Shown here piece after piece: positions 45,271-55,428 of a stretch of 64,000 nt of DNA (positions within the stretch are counted from its first letter, which is position 1; each line of letters starts with the position of its first letter). A model generated the notes under the pieces. That model did no database searches. It had not been told where the DNA came from and was given only the letters and a program-made list of their open reading frames with translations. Source of the stretch: Caldovatus sediminis (GTDB taxonomy: Bacteria; Pseudomonadota; Alphaproteobacteria; Acetobacterales; Acetobacteraceae); the NCBI RefSeq assembly GCF_014644455.1, contig NZ_BMKS01000012.1, positions 62,001-126,000 of the forward strand, in the 5' to 3' direction. A program made the position numbers and the translations under genes.

Positions 45271-45900
45271 ATGGAGCCCTTCACCGTCCTGACCGCCATC
45301 GCGGCGCCGATGCCCGAGCCCAACATCGACACCGACATGATCATCCGCATCGAGCGGCTGCGCGACCTCGAGCCGCACCAGCTCGGCCCCTACGCCTTCG
45401 AGAACCGCCGCTACCGCCCGGACGGCAGCGAGACGCCTGATTTCGTGCTGAACCGCGAACCCTACCGCCGGGCGCGCATCATCCTGGCAGGCCCGAACTT
45501 CGCGTGCGGCAGTTCGCGCGAGGCGGCGGTCTGGGCGCTCCGCGGCTTCGGCGTCCGCAGCGTGATCGCGCCGAGCTTCGGGCCGATCTTCGTCAACAAC
45601 TGCTACCAGAACGGCCTTCTGCCCGTGGTGCTGCCGGAGGCCGCGGTGCGCGCGCTGATCGAGGAGGTCGAGGCCGCCGCCGGGCGGGCCGAGGTCACCG
45701 TGGACCTGCGCGAGTGCACGGTCATCGCGCCGAGCGGCGGGCGCTGGCGCTTCGAGATCGACGCGCTGCGCCGCGAGGCCCTGCTCAAGGGCCTCGACGA
45801 CGTCGCGCTGACGCTGTCGCGCGAGGCCGAGATCGCCGCCCATGAGGCGCGCGACCGCGCCGCGCGCGCCTGGCTCTACCCGGCCACGGCCACGGGGTGA
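45271..45900 (+). CDS. leuD: LeuD-like small subunit of aconitase-superfamily dehydratase
   Basis: 209-residue swivel-domain subunit. Signatures are PEPNIDTDMIIRIERL, the substrate-binding GPNFACGSSREAAVWALRGFGVR, and IFVNNCYQNGLLPVVL. Length and motifs match bacterial LeuD. It forms the active heterodimer with the product of 43869, and the one-base spacing supports coupled translation. Whether it makes leucine or serves acid catabolism cannot be decided from sequence. A finder should check for a second leuCD with leuB elsewhere. Confidence 0.88.
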   Translation: MEPFTVLTAIAAPMPEPNIDTDMIIRIERLRDLEPHQLGPYAFENRRYRPDGSETPDFVLNREPYRRARIILAGPNFACGSSREAAVWALRGFGVRSVIAPSFGPIFVNNCYQNGLLPVVLPEAAVRALIEEVEAAAGRAEVTVDLRECTVIAPSGGRWRFEIDALRREALLKGLDDVALTLSREAEIAAHEARDRAARAWLYPATATG

Positions 45901-46131
45901 GCCGCTCCTCCCGAGGACCGGTCCGCACCGGCTGCGGCGCTGTCCTGCGGCATGGGGCGATCGGGGTCCCCGCCACGGGCCGGCGCACGCCATGCGTGCC
46001 ACCGGCGTCGTGAACGGCAATCCGCGCCGATCCGGAGGTCCGCTTCGCGATCCTGCTGCCGCGCGGGGCTGCGAAGGAAACCGGCCGGGTCGGCCGGCGC
46101 TCGCTCCGGAACCGGCGCAGCCCGCATCGGC

Positions 46132-47427
46132 CTATCTCCCCGGGCGGCGACTCTCCGGCGATCCGGTCGCGGCGGCATTCGCGGGCGCGCCCCGTGGCCA
46201 GAGATGCGCCCGCCAGCGGAGCGCGATCGCCAGCGCGAGCGCCAGGCCGGTGCCGGCGTACAGCGTCGCCGCATCGGCGAAGCCGATCCGCTCGATCACC
46301 GGCCCGGCCACCAGCAGGCCGATCGGCAGGCCATACACTGCGAGCATGCGCAGCCCCATCACGCGGCCCCGGAAGGCGTCCTGCGAGACACGCAGCAGGA
46401 GCACCGACATCGGCACCATGCAGAAGCTCTGCACGAAGCCGGCGAGGGCGAGGAGCGCCATCCCGGCAACGGCGGTCTCCATACGCGAGAAGGCGAGAAG
46501 CGCCGAGAACCAGAGCAGGCTCGCCACGACCATGGTGCGCCCCGGCCACAGGCGGGCACCCCACACGCCCAGCACCAGCGAGCCGGCGAGGGCCCCGCCG
46601 GCGAAGCTCGCGACCAGATAGCCGAGGCCCGTCCGGTCGATGCCGTAGACGTCCCGGGCGACGTAGGGCAGCAGCCCGCCGGAGAGCGGATAGGCGGCCA
46701 GATTGGCAAGGAAGGCGAGGCACAGCGCCGCCAGCAGGGCCGGCGTGGTCCAGGCGTGGGCGAAGCCGTCGCCGAGATCGCGCCAGGCCGACGCGAGGGC
46801 GGAGGCCGGAACCCCGCCGGCGCGATGCGACCGCGGCTCGCCGTCGACGCACAGCGTAAGCGTCAGGCTCGCCAGGTAGAGGCCGGTAAGCACCAGGTAG
46901 GCGTGGCCCATGCCGAGCATCGCGACCAGCCCGGCACCGGTCAGGGCGCCGGCGACGCGCGCCGTGTCGGCGCTCATCCGCTCGATGCTCATGGCGCCCA
47001 TCAGCAGGCCCGGCGGCATGGTGGCGCCGATCAGGGCGTTGCGCATGCCCATGTCGGACGGACGCACCAGCCCGGACAGCGCCGCGACGAGGATGACCTG
47101 CGCCGGCCCGAGCGAGCCCGTCAGGGCGAGCAGGGCGAGGATCGCGGCGAGCAGCGCGTAGGTCGCGCGCATGGCGCAAAGGACGTTGCGGTGACCGGCC
47201 CGGTCGCCCATCAGGCCGAACATGGGCGAGATCAGCGTGCCGAAGGATTGCAGCGCGGCGAAGACGGTCAGCCAGACGACCGATCCGGTCTCGGTGAGCA
47301 CGTACCAGCCGAGGATGAGAGTCTCCATCTCGAAGGCCCAGGAGGTGGCCAGGTCGGCCGGCCACTGGAACCGGAAGCTGCGCTGCCCGAAGGGCGCGAA
47401 AGCCGAGGCGCGGCGTGTCGGGCTCAC
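46132..47427 (-). CDS. MFS transporter (MFS_3/EntS-like)
   Basis: Permease of about 431 residues with 12 membrane segments, of the enterobactin-exporter-like group: FRFQWPADLATSWAFEMETLILGWYVL, GLMGDRAGHRNVLC in loop 2-3, and GLRMLAVYGLPIGLLVAGP. Such carriers usually export siderophores or drugs. GTG 47427 is a tentative start just before VSPTRRASAFAPFGQRSFR; no good ribosome-binding site was found, and the frame remains open upstream. It converges on the LeuD gene with 231 bases between. Confidence 0.8.
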   Translation of the reverse strand: MSPTRRASAFAPFGQRSFRFQWPADLATSWAFEMETLILGWYVLTETGSVVWLTVFAALQSFGTLISPMFGLMGDRAGHRNVLCAMRATYALLAAILALLALTGSLGPAQVILVAALSGLVRPSDMGMRNALIGATMPPGLLMGAMSIERMSADTARVAGALTGAGLVAMLGMGHAYLVLTGLYLASLTLTLCVDGEPRSHRAGGVPASALASAWRDLGDGFAHAWTTPALLAALCLAFLANLAAYPLSGGLLPYVARDVYGIDRTGLGYLVASFAGGALAGSLVLGVWGARLWPGRTMVVASLLWFSALLAFSRMETAVAGMALLALAGFVQSFCMVPMSVLLLRVSQDAFRGRVMGLRMLAVYGLPIGLLVAGPVIERIGFADAATLYAGTGLALALAIALRWRAHLWPRGAPANAAATGSPESRRPGR

Positions 47428-48037
47428 CTGGCGCTGCCACCGCTCGGCACTGGTCGTTTCTCCCCGGCGGCCGCACGACTCGCCGTCGCGGCCCTCGGCG
47501 CCAGTATCGGCACGGGGCGCGCGGGGCGCGAGTGGGCGGGCGGGTGGGATGCGCGCCATCGGGCCGCGCCGACCCCGCCTCCTTGGCGGCAGGGGCCTCG
47601 ATCCGTTGCGCCCCGGATTCGATGGCGCGCCGCGCGGCCACCGCCCTGCCGCCGGCGCAAAGGGCCGCCGAGGACGCCCGCCGCAAGCTCGCCCTCTGGC
47701 GCGATGTGCGCCGCCGGGCGAAGGAGGCTGCCGCGCGCCGGCGCCGCGGCGCGTGACGGGGTGTTCCGGCGGGCGCCGGCATGCGGCGAGCGGACCGCTG
47801 GGGGGCCGGTTTCGCTCGGCTGTGCGCGCTGCCACCGCTCGCGCTCCTTGCTCGCCGGACCGATTCACGCTCCCGGCGGCTTCCAGCCGTCCGCGATCGG
47901 TTCGGGCGGCGGGACGGACCCGGGGCGGCCCTGCCCGCCATCCGGGGCGCGGTGGCGAAGGCGGCCTCCGGCCGCCGCGGCGAGCGGGGCGGCACCGCGC
48001 CGCGCGGAGCCCGCGCGGCGCGCGGCGCCGAGTCACG
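47428..48037. other. 610-base gap with one doubtful small ORF
   Basis: It lies between the MFS start and the end of the glycosyltransferase gene. A 44-codon Arg-rich frame (47622-47756, ending RDVRRRAKEAAARRRRGA) could encode a small basic protein but has no clear ribosome-binding site or homolog known to me. Otherwise GC-rich without recognisable features. The MFS promoter must lie at the left end. Confidence 0.3.
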
Positions 48038-49102
48038 TCACTCGGCGGCCAGCGCCGGGATGCGCGACAGCCCGCCCTGGGCGACCAGCCGCTCGTACAA
48101 GACGACGTGGTCCTCGGCCATGCGGCGCGCGGTGAAGCGCTCCTCGAAGCGTCTGCGGACGGCGGCGCGCGAGAGGGACGGCAGGCGCCCGACCGCGGCG
48201 ACGGCGCCCGCGACGTCGCGCACCACGAAGCCGGTGCGCCCGTCCTCGATCACCTCGGGGACCGATCCGGCCGCGAAGGCGATCACGGGGGTGCCGCAGG
48301 CCATCGCCTCGATCATCACCAGGCCGAAGGGCTCGGGCCAGTCGATCGGGAACAGCAGCGCGTGCGCGCCGGCGAGGAAGGCGGGCTTCTCCGCGTCCCC
48401 GATCTCGCCGATCATCTCGACGTGAGGCTGCGCGAGCAGCGGGCGGATCCGCTGCTCGAAGTAGTCGCGGTCGGCACGATCGACCTTCGCCGCGATCCTG
48501 AGCGGCAGTCCCGCCCGGCCGGCGATCTCGATGGCCCGGTCTACCCGCTTCTCCGGCGCGATGCGGCCGAGGAAGGCGAGGTAGGAAGGGGTCACGTCCG
48601 GCCGGGGCATTAGCGGCCCCTCGGGCAGCCCGTGGTGGATCGTCGCCGCCCAGTTCGCCCACGGCATCGGCGCGCGCTGGGCGTCCGAGATGGAGATGAG
48701 CGGCACCCGGCCGTGGATCCGGTAGTGGGGCCAGATCTCCGGCAGGTCGAGCCGCCCGTGCAGCGTCGTCACGAACGGGGTGGCCTGGCGGGAGAACAGC
48801 GAGAACGACCAGTAGTCCAGGTGGAAGTGGATGATGTCGAACTCGTGCGCCTGACGCATCACCATCTCCAGCATCAGGAGATGCGGCGCCATCGCGTCGC
48901 GGACGCCGGGATCGAGGCGGAGGGCGCGCGGACACATGGCCGCGAGCCGGGCCGATGTCACGGAATCGCCGCTTGCGAACAGGGTCACGTCGTGGCCGAG
49001 CGCCACGAGCTCCTCGGTGAGGAACGACACGATCCGCTCCGTGCCGCCGTAGAGCTGCGGCGGCACGGCTTCGGTGAGCGGCGCGATCTGGGCAATGCGC
49101 AT
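48038..49102 (-). CDS. GT4-family glycosyltransferase
   Basis: 354-residue GT-B enzyme. N-terminal IAQIAPLTEAVPPQLYGGTERIV holds the acceptor-side glycine loop, FHLDYWSFSLF and TTLHGRLDLP follow, and the donor domain begins SYLAFLGRIAPEKRVDRAIEIA. The E-x7-E signature is EPFGLVMIEAMACGTPVIAF. It transfers a sugar from a nucleotide donor, likely in the cytoplasm. The PQLYGGTER subgroup is common beside stress or exopolysaccharide genes. It is divergent from the ABC exporter at 49296. Acceptor unknown. Confidence 0.9.
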   Translation of the reverse strand: MRIAQIAPLTEAVPPQLYGGTERIVSFLTEELVALGHDVTLFASGDSVTSARLAAMCPRALRLDPGVRDAMAPHLLMLEMVMRQAHEFDIIHFHLDYWSFSLFSRQATPFVTTLHGRLDLPEIWPHYRIHGRVPLISISDAQRAPMPWANWAATIHHGLPEGPLMPRPDVTPSYLAFLGRIAPEKRVDRAIEIAGRAGLPLRIAAKVDRADRDYFEQRIRPLLAQPHVEMIGEIGDAEKPAFLAGAHALLFPIDWPEPFGLVMIEAMACGTPVIAFAAGSVPEVIEDGRTGFVVRDVAGAVAAVGRLPSLSRAAVRRRFEERFTARRMAEDHVVLYERLVAQGGLSRIPALAAE

Positions 49103-49250
49103 GCGTCGAGGGCTCCGGATGCGTGGGTGATCGGAAGGGAAGGCTCAAACGCGCATATCGAAGACCGAATGCCATGATTCCGCCGAGAACATGGCGTTCG
49201 CTGTGCGACCAGTGCGGCCAAGCCGCTCGCTCGCGCGCCTGTGAAGGCAG

Positions 49251-49273
49251 GCCAAGCCAAGCCAAGCCAAGCC
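49251..49273. repeat. Pentanucleotide tandem repeat (GCCAA)4
   Basis: Four exact GCCAA units plus GCC, lying 23-45 bases upstream of the ABC exporter ATG and within the divergent glycosyltransferase/exporter region. Slippage would change promoter or leader spacing in 5-base steps. GAGAGGA at about 49284 is the ribosome-binding site and lies outside the repeat. Confidence 0.85.
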
Positions 49274-49295
49274 GAGAACTACCGAGAGGACACGG

Positions 49296-51116
<1,821 letters not shown>

Positions 51117-51178
51117 AGCGCCCTTGCGACGACGCTCCGGATCAGCCGCGGGCCAGGGGCGGGGGCCGAGCCGCCGCG

Positions 51179-52564
51179 TCAGGCCGCCGTCCTGGCGCGG
51201 CGATCCGATGCCAGGCCCTTCGGGGCGCCATCCCCGGCGTCCGGCACGCCGGCGCCCCGCATCGCCAGGGTGAACGAGGCCGGCAGGGCGAGGGCGCAGA
51301 GTGCCGCCATCACCCAGAATCCGCCGGCGCCCAGGTTCCCGTACAGCGGACCCGAGGACAGCGTCAGCAGCGCAGCGGCGAGGCCCGGGCCGAGCGAGGC
51401 GTGGACCCCGAAAGCCGTCGCCCTGAGGCGGGACGGGATCGTTTCGGCAAGCATCCGCATGGTGGCCAGGTGCAGCGCCGCGAAGGTCAGGCCGTGCAGC
51501 GCCTGGACGCCGAACTGCACCGGCAGCAGCGCCGTGTTCGCCATGACGGTCCACCGCACCACGCCCGCCGCGGCCGCCAGCGCGGCGAGGCCGACCGGGC
51601 CGAAGCGGGCGAGGAGCGGCGGCCCGATGCCGAGGAACACCACCACCTCGGAGGCCACCGCGACGGACCAGAGCATGCCGATCGCCTCGGGGGCGATGCC
51701 CGCCTCCTGCCAGCGGATCGTCGCGAAGGCGCCATAGAGGGCGTGGCTGCCCTGGATCAGCCCGGTCACGACGAGCAGCCGGAGGAACAGCGGCATCGCC
51801 AGCACCTCGCGGAGCGATCCGCGTTCGGCCTTCGCCGGGGCGGCGCTTCCCCGGGCCGGTCGGGGCGCGGCGTCGCCGCGGCCGGGCCGGGGAAGCGCCG
51901 CGACGGCCAGCGCGGCCAGCAGCAGCAGGCCGGCGTTGACCCAGATGACCGCCGCGAGGCCGGCGCCGGCGACCACCGGGCCGGCGGCGATCGCGCCGCA
52001 GACGAAGGCGGCCGAGCCGACGCCGCGGACCACCCCGTAGTCGAAGCGGCGCCGCGGTTCCTGACCGCCGCTTCCGCCCACGGCGGCGGCCGAGGCGAGG
52101 GAATCGCTCAGCGGGTTGATCGGCGCCAGCGCCACCGAGACGGCCACGCTGACGAACAGCAGCGCGACGAAGCCGTCCGCCAGCACGAAACCGCAGCCGA
52201 TGAGGGCCGAGGCGAGGATCGCACCGGCGAGCACCAGGCGCGGCGCGCCGAGCCGGTCGGCGAGGGAGCCGGTGAGCGGGGCGGAGAGCAGTCGCGCCGC
52301 GGTTCCGGCGGCCAGCAGCAGTCCGATCGCCTCCGCCGACATGCCGCGTTCCGCCAGGAGGGCGGGCAGGAAGGGGCCCTCGATCCCGTATGCCGCGTAG
52401 GTCAAGGCGTAGAGCAGCATGAAGCGGGGCAGGGGGGAGCCGCCGGACGGACCCGGCGCCGTCAGGTGTCCGCCGGCCCTTGACTTGCAACCGGGCCGGT
52501 TTCCGGGCGCCGGAACTGGCGCGATGCGGCGCGCGCGTTCGATACCTTCTTTTTTTTGAAGCAT
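51179..52564 (-). CDS. MFS transporter (MFS_1-like/HcaT-type)
   Basis: Permease of the nucleoside/phenylpropionate-like group with 12 segments: FMLLYALTYAAYGIEGPFLPALLAERG, LTGSLADRLGAPRLVL, DYGVVRGVGSAAFVCG, and ETIPSRLRATAFGVH. The frame opens at ATG 52564, but the first 48 residues (beginning MLQKKEGIERARR) are unconserved. GAGAGG abuts that ATG with no spacing, so the true start may be later, for example ATG 52420 just before the first helix. An A8 tract lies in codons 3-5 of the long form. Substrate unknown. Confidence 0.8.
   Translation of the reverse strand: MLQKKEGIERARRIAPVPAPGNRPGCKSRAGGHLTAPGPSGGSPLPRFMLLYALTYAAYGIEGPFLPALLAERGMSAEAIGLLLAAGTAARLLSAPLTGSLADRLGAPRLVLAGAILASALIGCGFVLADGFVALLFVSVAVSVALAPINPLSDSLASAAAVGGSGGQEPRRRFDYGVVRGVGSAAFVCGAIAAGPVVAGAGLAAVIWVNAGLLLLAALAVAALPRPGRGDAAPRPARGSAAPAKAERGSLREVLAMPLFLRLLVVTGLIQGSHALYGAFATIRWQEAGIAPEAIGMLWSVAVASEVVVFLGIGPPLLARFGPVGLAALAAAAGVVRWTVMANTALLPVQFGVQALHGLTFAALHLATMRMLAETIPSRLRATAFGVHASLGPGLAAALLTLSSGPLYGNLGAGGFWVMAALCALALPASFTLAMRGAGVPDAGDGAPKGLASDRRARTAA
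52550..52557. repeat. Homopolymer tract (A8 on the minus strand)
   Basis: Eight consecutive T on the plus strand flanked by CTTC/GAAG, in strongly GC-rich DNA. If the MFS gene starts at 52564 the tract sits in codons 3-5, where slippage would switch the reading frame. If the gene starts downstream it is part of the leader. Confidence 0.7.
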
Positions 52565-52808
52565 CCTCTCGCGCGCTCCGCAACCAATACGAGATTTCTA
52601 TGGCATGAATAGGGCGAATGAGGCAAGATTGTGGCGAAAGCGGCCGTGGCCAAGGGCGCCGGCTGATCGGCCGGTTTCGGCACGGACCGGCGTCATGCCG
52701 TGGGCTGCGCCACGCCGCGCCGGAGACGACGCGGCGTGCGCCGGCATCACGCCGCCCGCTCCGCCCGGACTCCCGATCGGCGCCGCTCCGGCGTGCTGGC
52801 GCCGCCGA

Positions 52809-54011
52809 TCAGACGGCGCCGGCCGCGCGCAGCGCCGCCACCTGCGCCGCGTCGAGATCGAGCCAGTCGCGCAGCACCGCCTCGGTGTGCTCGCCGAGAC
52901 GGGGCGGGGCCTGGGGGGCGGGCGCCGCCCCCGGCCCGAGCTTGAAGGGCAGACCGAGCAGGCGCATCGCCTGGCCGTCCTCGCGACGCGCCGTCACGGC
53001 CATGTCGTTCGCGAGCGTCTGCTCGTGCGCGAAGACGTCCTCGAGCGTGTTGATGCGGCTGACGGCGACGCCGGCGGCCTCCAGCCGGGGAATCCACTCG
53101 GCCGCCGGGGCGGAGGCGAAGGCAGCCTCGAAGATCGGCACCAGCGCGGCGCGCTCCGGCACCCGCTGCGCCGCGGTCTCGTAGCGCGGGTCGTCGCGCA
53201 GGTCGGGACGGCCGATCGCGTCGCAGAGGCGCTTCCAGGCCGCGTCATTCAGCGCGCCGGTCATGATGTAGGCGCCGTCCGCGCAGCGGAAGGCCTGGTA
53301 GGGCACGAGGTTCCACAGGCTCGAGCCCTCGCGCCGCGGCATCACCTGGCCCTCGAGCCAGCCCACCGCGTGGAAGCCGAGCAGGGAAAGCCCGGACTCC
53401 AGCAGCGAGGTCTGCACGTGCCGCCCGAACGGCCGGCCCGCCGCACGGGCGTAGAGCGCGGTCATCACGCCGCCGAAGGCGATCAGTCCGGTCGCCATGT
53501 CGATGACCGAGGCGCCGACGCGCACCGGCCCGCCGTCCGGCTCGCCGGTCACGCCCATCAGGCCGGAGAAGGCCTGCAGGATGCCGTCGTAGCCGGGCCG
53601 GTCGCGCCACGGCCCGCGCGCGCCGTAGGCCGAGACGGAGCAGAGGATCAGCCGCGGATGGCGCGCGAGCAGGCGCTCCGGCTCGACGTCGAGCTTCGCC
53701 GCGGTGCCGGGGAGGAAGTTCTGGATCAGCACGTCGGCGCGCTCGAGCAGCCGGTCGAGCAGGGCGCGGCCCTCGGGCGCGCGCAGGTTCAGCGTGATGC
53801 CGCGCTTGCCGCGGTTGACGCTGAGGAAGCTCGCGCTCTCGCGCTCCGGCCCGACCAGCGGCGCCCAGCCGCGGTTCTCGTCGCCGTCGGGCGATTCCAC
53901 CTTCACCACCTCGGCGCCCATGTCGGCGAGCATCTGGCCGCAATAGGGGCCGGCCAGGACGCGGCTGAGGTCGATCACCCGGATGCCGGCGAGCGGCTTG
54001 GTGCCTGTCAT
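52809..54011 (-). CDS. CaiB/BaiF family III CoA-transferase
   Basis: 400-residue CoA-transferase: IRVIDLSRVLAGPYCGQMLADMGAEVVKVE, NRGKRGITLNL, and the likely catalytic D171 in GASVIDMATGLIAFGG. It activates a carboxylic acid using another CoA ester. It is third in a leftward operon after the MaoC hydratase and the GntR regulator, with an ATGA overlap to the latter. The divergent side encodes acyl-CoA dehydrogenase, CitE lyase and a TctABC transporter, so its substrate is probably the imported di- or tricarboxylate. Itaconate- or mesaconate-type acids are candidates. Confidence 0.92.
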   Translation of the reverse strand: MTGTKPLAGIRVIDLSRVLAGPYCGQMLADMGAEVVKVESPDGDENRGWAPLVGPERESASFLSVNRGKRGITLNLRAPEGRALLDRLLERADVLIQNFLPGTAAKLDVEPERLLARHPRLILCSVSAYGARGPWRDRPGYDGILQAFSGLMGVTGEPDGGPVRVGASVIDMATGLIAFGGVMTALYARAAGRPFGRHVQTSLLESGLSLLGFHAVGWLEGQVMPRREGSSLWNLVPYQAFRCADGAYIMTGALNDAAWKRLCDAIGRPDLRDDPRYETAAQRVPERAALVPIFEAAFASAPAAEWIPRLEAAGVAVSRINTLEDVFAHEQTLANDMAVTARREDGQAMRLLGLPFKLGPGAAPAPQAPPRLGEHTEAVLRDWLDLDAAQVAALRAAGAV

Positions 54012-54853
54012 CGTTGCCCCGTGTCCCTGAGCCGCCGGCGCGGGGGCGCCTCCGGCGCGCGCATCCCCGGCAGCACGACGGTGCTGGTGCGCGAGAGGTC
54101 GGGCTCGTGCTCGACGGTCTCGTAGATGAATCGGTCGCCGCGGTAAAGCGAGACGTGGCCGAACACGAACCGGCCCGTCTCGTCCACGCGCCAGCTGCGG
54201 ATCCGCACCAGCGCCGCGGTGGGAGCGCAGCGCAGCAGGGTCGCGGTGGCGTGGTCGGCGTAGGCGAGGGTGATCTCGATGCGGCTCTCGCTGAGCCGCA
54301 CCCGGCCGTGGTCGAGGATCAGGCGCAGCAGCTTGGTGCGCTCGTCGGCGCGCGGCGGCAGGCGCGCGTAGAGCGGCGCGGCGAGCAGCACGGCGAGCAG
54401 GGCGAAGGGCTCGTCCTCGTGCAGGTGCAGCTTGCGGACGCGGACATATTCCGGATAGCGCGGCGTCGCCACCGTTCCGAACTCGGGCGGCACCTGCTTC
54501 AGCCGGTCGCGCCCGAGGATCTGGATCGTCTGGCCGGGCGAGAGGCCGAGCCGGTCGTTGATCGCCGCGCGCAGGCCGAGATTCCCGCGCACCGGCCGTG
54601 CGCCCTCGGTGACGAAGGTGCCGCGGCCGCGGCTGGAGACGATCAGCCCGTCGGCGGCGAGCACGCCAAGCGCCTCGCGGACCGTGATGGGCGCGACCTC
54701 GTACTGCTCCGCCAGCTCCTTGATGGTCGGCAGCCGCGCCCCCGGCGCCCACTCGCCGTCGTTGATCCGGCTGCGCAGCGTGCTGGCGAGGCGGACGTAG
54801 AGCGAAATCCGGTCCAGCTCCGCCGGCGGCCGCGGCGGGGCGGCGGCGGTCAT
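54008..54853 (-). CDS. GntR-family regulator (HutC/UTRA type)
   Basis: 281-residue regulator with an N-terminal winged helix (GARLPTIKELAEQYEVAPITVREALGVLAADGLIVSSRGRGTFV) and a UTRA ligand domain (beginning near QTIQILGRD, with YVRVRKLHLHEDEPFALLAV). HutC-type members bind small organic effectors. The gene lies inside the leftward operon, coupled to the CoA-transferase. The palindrome AAAGTTGCAACTTT at 55369 in the divergent promoter is its probable operator, giving control of both arms. Confidence 0.9.
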   Translation of the reverse strand: MTAAAPPRPPAELDRISLYVRLASTLRSRINDGEWAPGARLPTIKELAEQYEVAPITVREALGVLAADGLIVSSRGRGTFVTEGARPVRGNLGLRAAINDRLGLSPGQTIQILGRDRLKQVPPEFGTVATPRYPEYVRVRKLHLHEDEPFALLAVLLAAPLYARLPPRADERTKLLRLILDHGRVRLSESRIEITLAYADHATATLLRCAPTAALVRIRSWRVDETGRFVFGHVSLYRGDRFIYETVEHEPDLSRTSTVVLPGMRAPEAPPRRRLRDTGQR

Positions 54854-54860
54854 CGGCGCG

Positions 54861-55319
54861 TCATCCGGCCGGCGTCCTGCGCTTCATCAGCGCGTTGCGC
54901 CGGCAGATCGCGACCACCTCGCCGCGCTGGTTGACCGCGCTGTGCTCGAACTCGACGATGCCCGCGTCCTTACGCGACTTGCTCTCGCGCTTGCCGATCA
55001 CGACGGTGCGGCTCTTCAGCGTATCGCCGTGGAAGACCGGCTTGGGGAAGCGCATGTCGGTCATGCCGAGGTTGGCGACGGTGGTGCCGAGCGTGGTGTC
55101 GTTCACCGTCATGCCGATCATGAGGCCCGCGGTGAACATGCTGTTGACCAGGCGCTGGCCGAACTCCGTCTGCGCCGCGAAGTGCTCGTCGAGGTGGAGC
55201 GGCTGCGGGTTCAGGGTCAGCGCGCTGAACAGCACGTTGTCCATCTCCGTGACGGTGCGCGACCAGGGGTGGTCGAACACCTGCCCGACGGTGAAGTCCT
55301 CGAAGTGCAAGCCGGCCAT
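54861..55319 (-). CDS. MaoC-family hydratase, mesaconyl/itaconyl-CoA hydratase-like
   Basis: 152-residue hot-dog hydratase. The active-site segment TLNPQPLHLDEHFAAQTEFGQRLVNSMF matches the group that hydrates mesaconyl-CoA-type branched enoyl-CoA esters, with the usual N-P-x-P-L-H form rather than DxNPxH. FEDFTVGQVFDHPWSRTVTEMD opens the fold. First gene of the leftward arm. Its product would feed the CitE-type lyase on the rightward arm, as in the itaconate pathway (CoA-transferase, hydratase, lyase). Exact substrate inferred only. Confidence 0.85.
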   Translation of the reverse strand: MAGLHFEDFTVGQVFDHPWSRTVTEMDNVLFSALTLNPQPLHLDEHFAAQTEFGQRLVNSMFTAGLMIGMTVNDTTLGTTVANLGMTDMRFPKPVFHGDTLKSRTVVIGKRESKSRKDAGIVEFEHSAVNQRGEVVAICRRNALMKRRTPAG

Positions 55320-55368
55320 CTCGCTGCCCTCCCGCTGTCCACCCTCCCGCGTCTAGGCGAAAATACGC

Positions 55369-55382
55369 AAAGTTGCAACTTT
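55369..55382. promoter_or_regulatory. Perfect palindrome AAAGTTGCAACTTT in divergent promoter
   Basis: A 14-base perfect palindrome in the only AT-rich patch between the divergent starts at 55319 and 55429. TTTATGCTCTAA just to the right contains a TATGCT -10-like box for the rightward arm. The probable operator of the HutC-type GntR encoded at 54008. Confidence 0.68.
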
Positions 55383-55428
55383 AATTCTTTTATGCTCTAA
55401 CGAGGGCTCGCAACGGAGGGACGCGCGC

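Noticed and set aside
41781-45350. Overlapping long frames on both strands (about 1190-1230 codons)
   Set aside because: They are mirror or shifted translations of the hot-dog, Gfo/Idh and LeuCD genes, which have clear domains.
47622-47756. 44-codon Arg-rich small ORF
   Set aside because: No ribosome-binding site and composition expected by chance at this GC content; noted only within the gap entry.
49251-49273. Tandem repeat considered as a CRISPR array
   Set aside because: Unit is five bases with no spacers and no cas genes; a simple sequence repeat.
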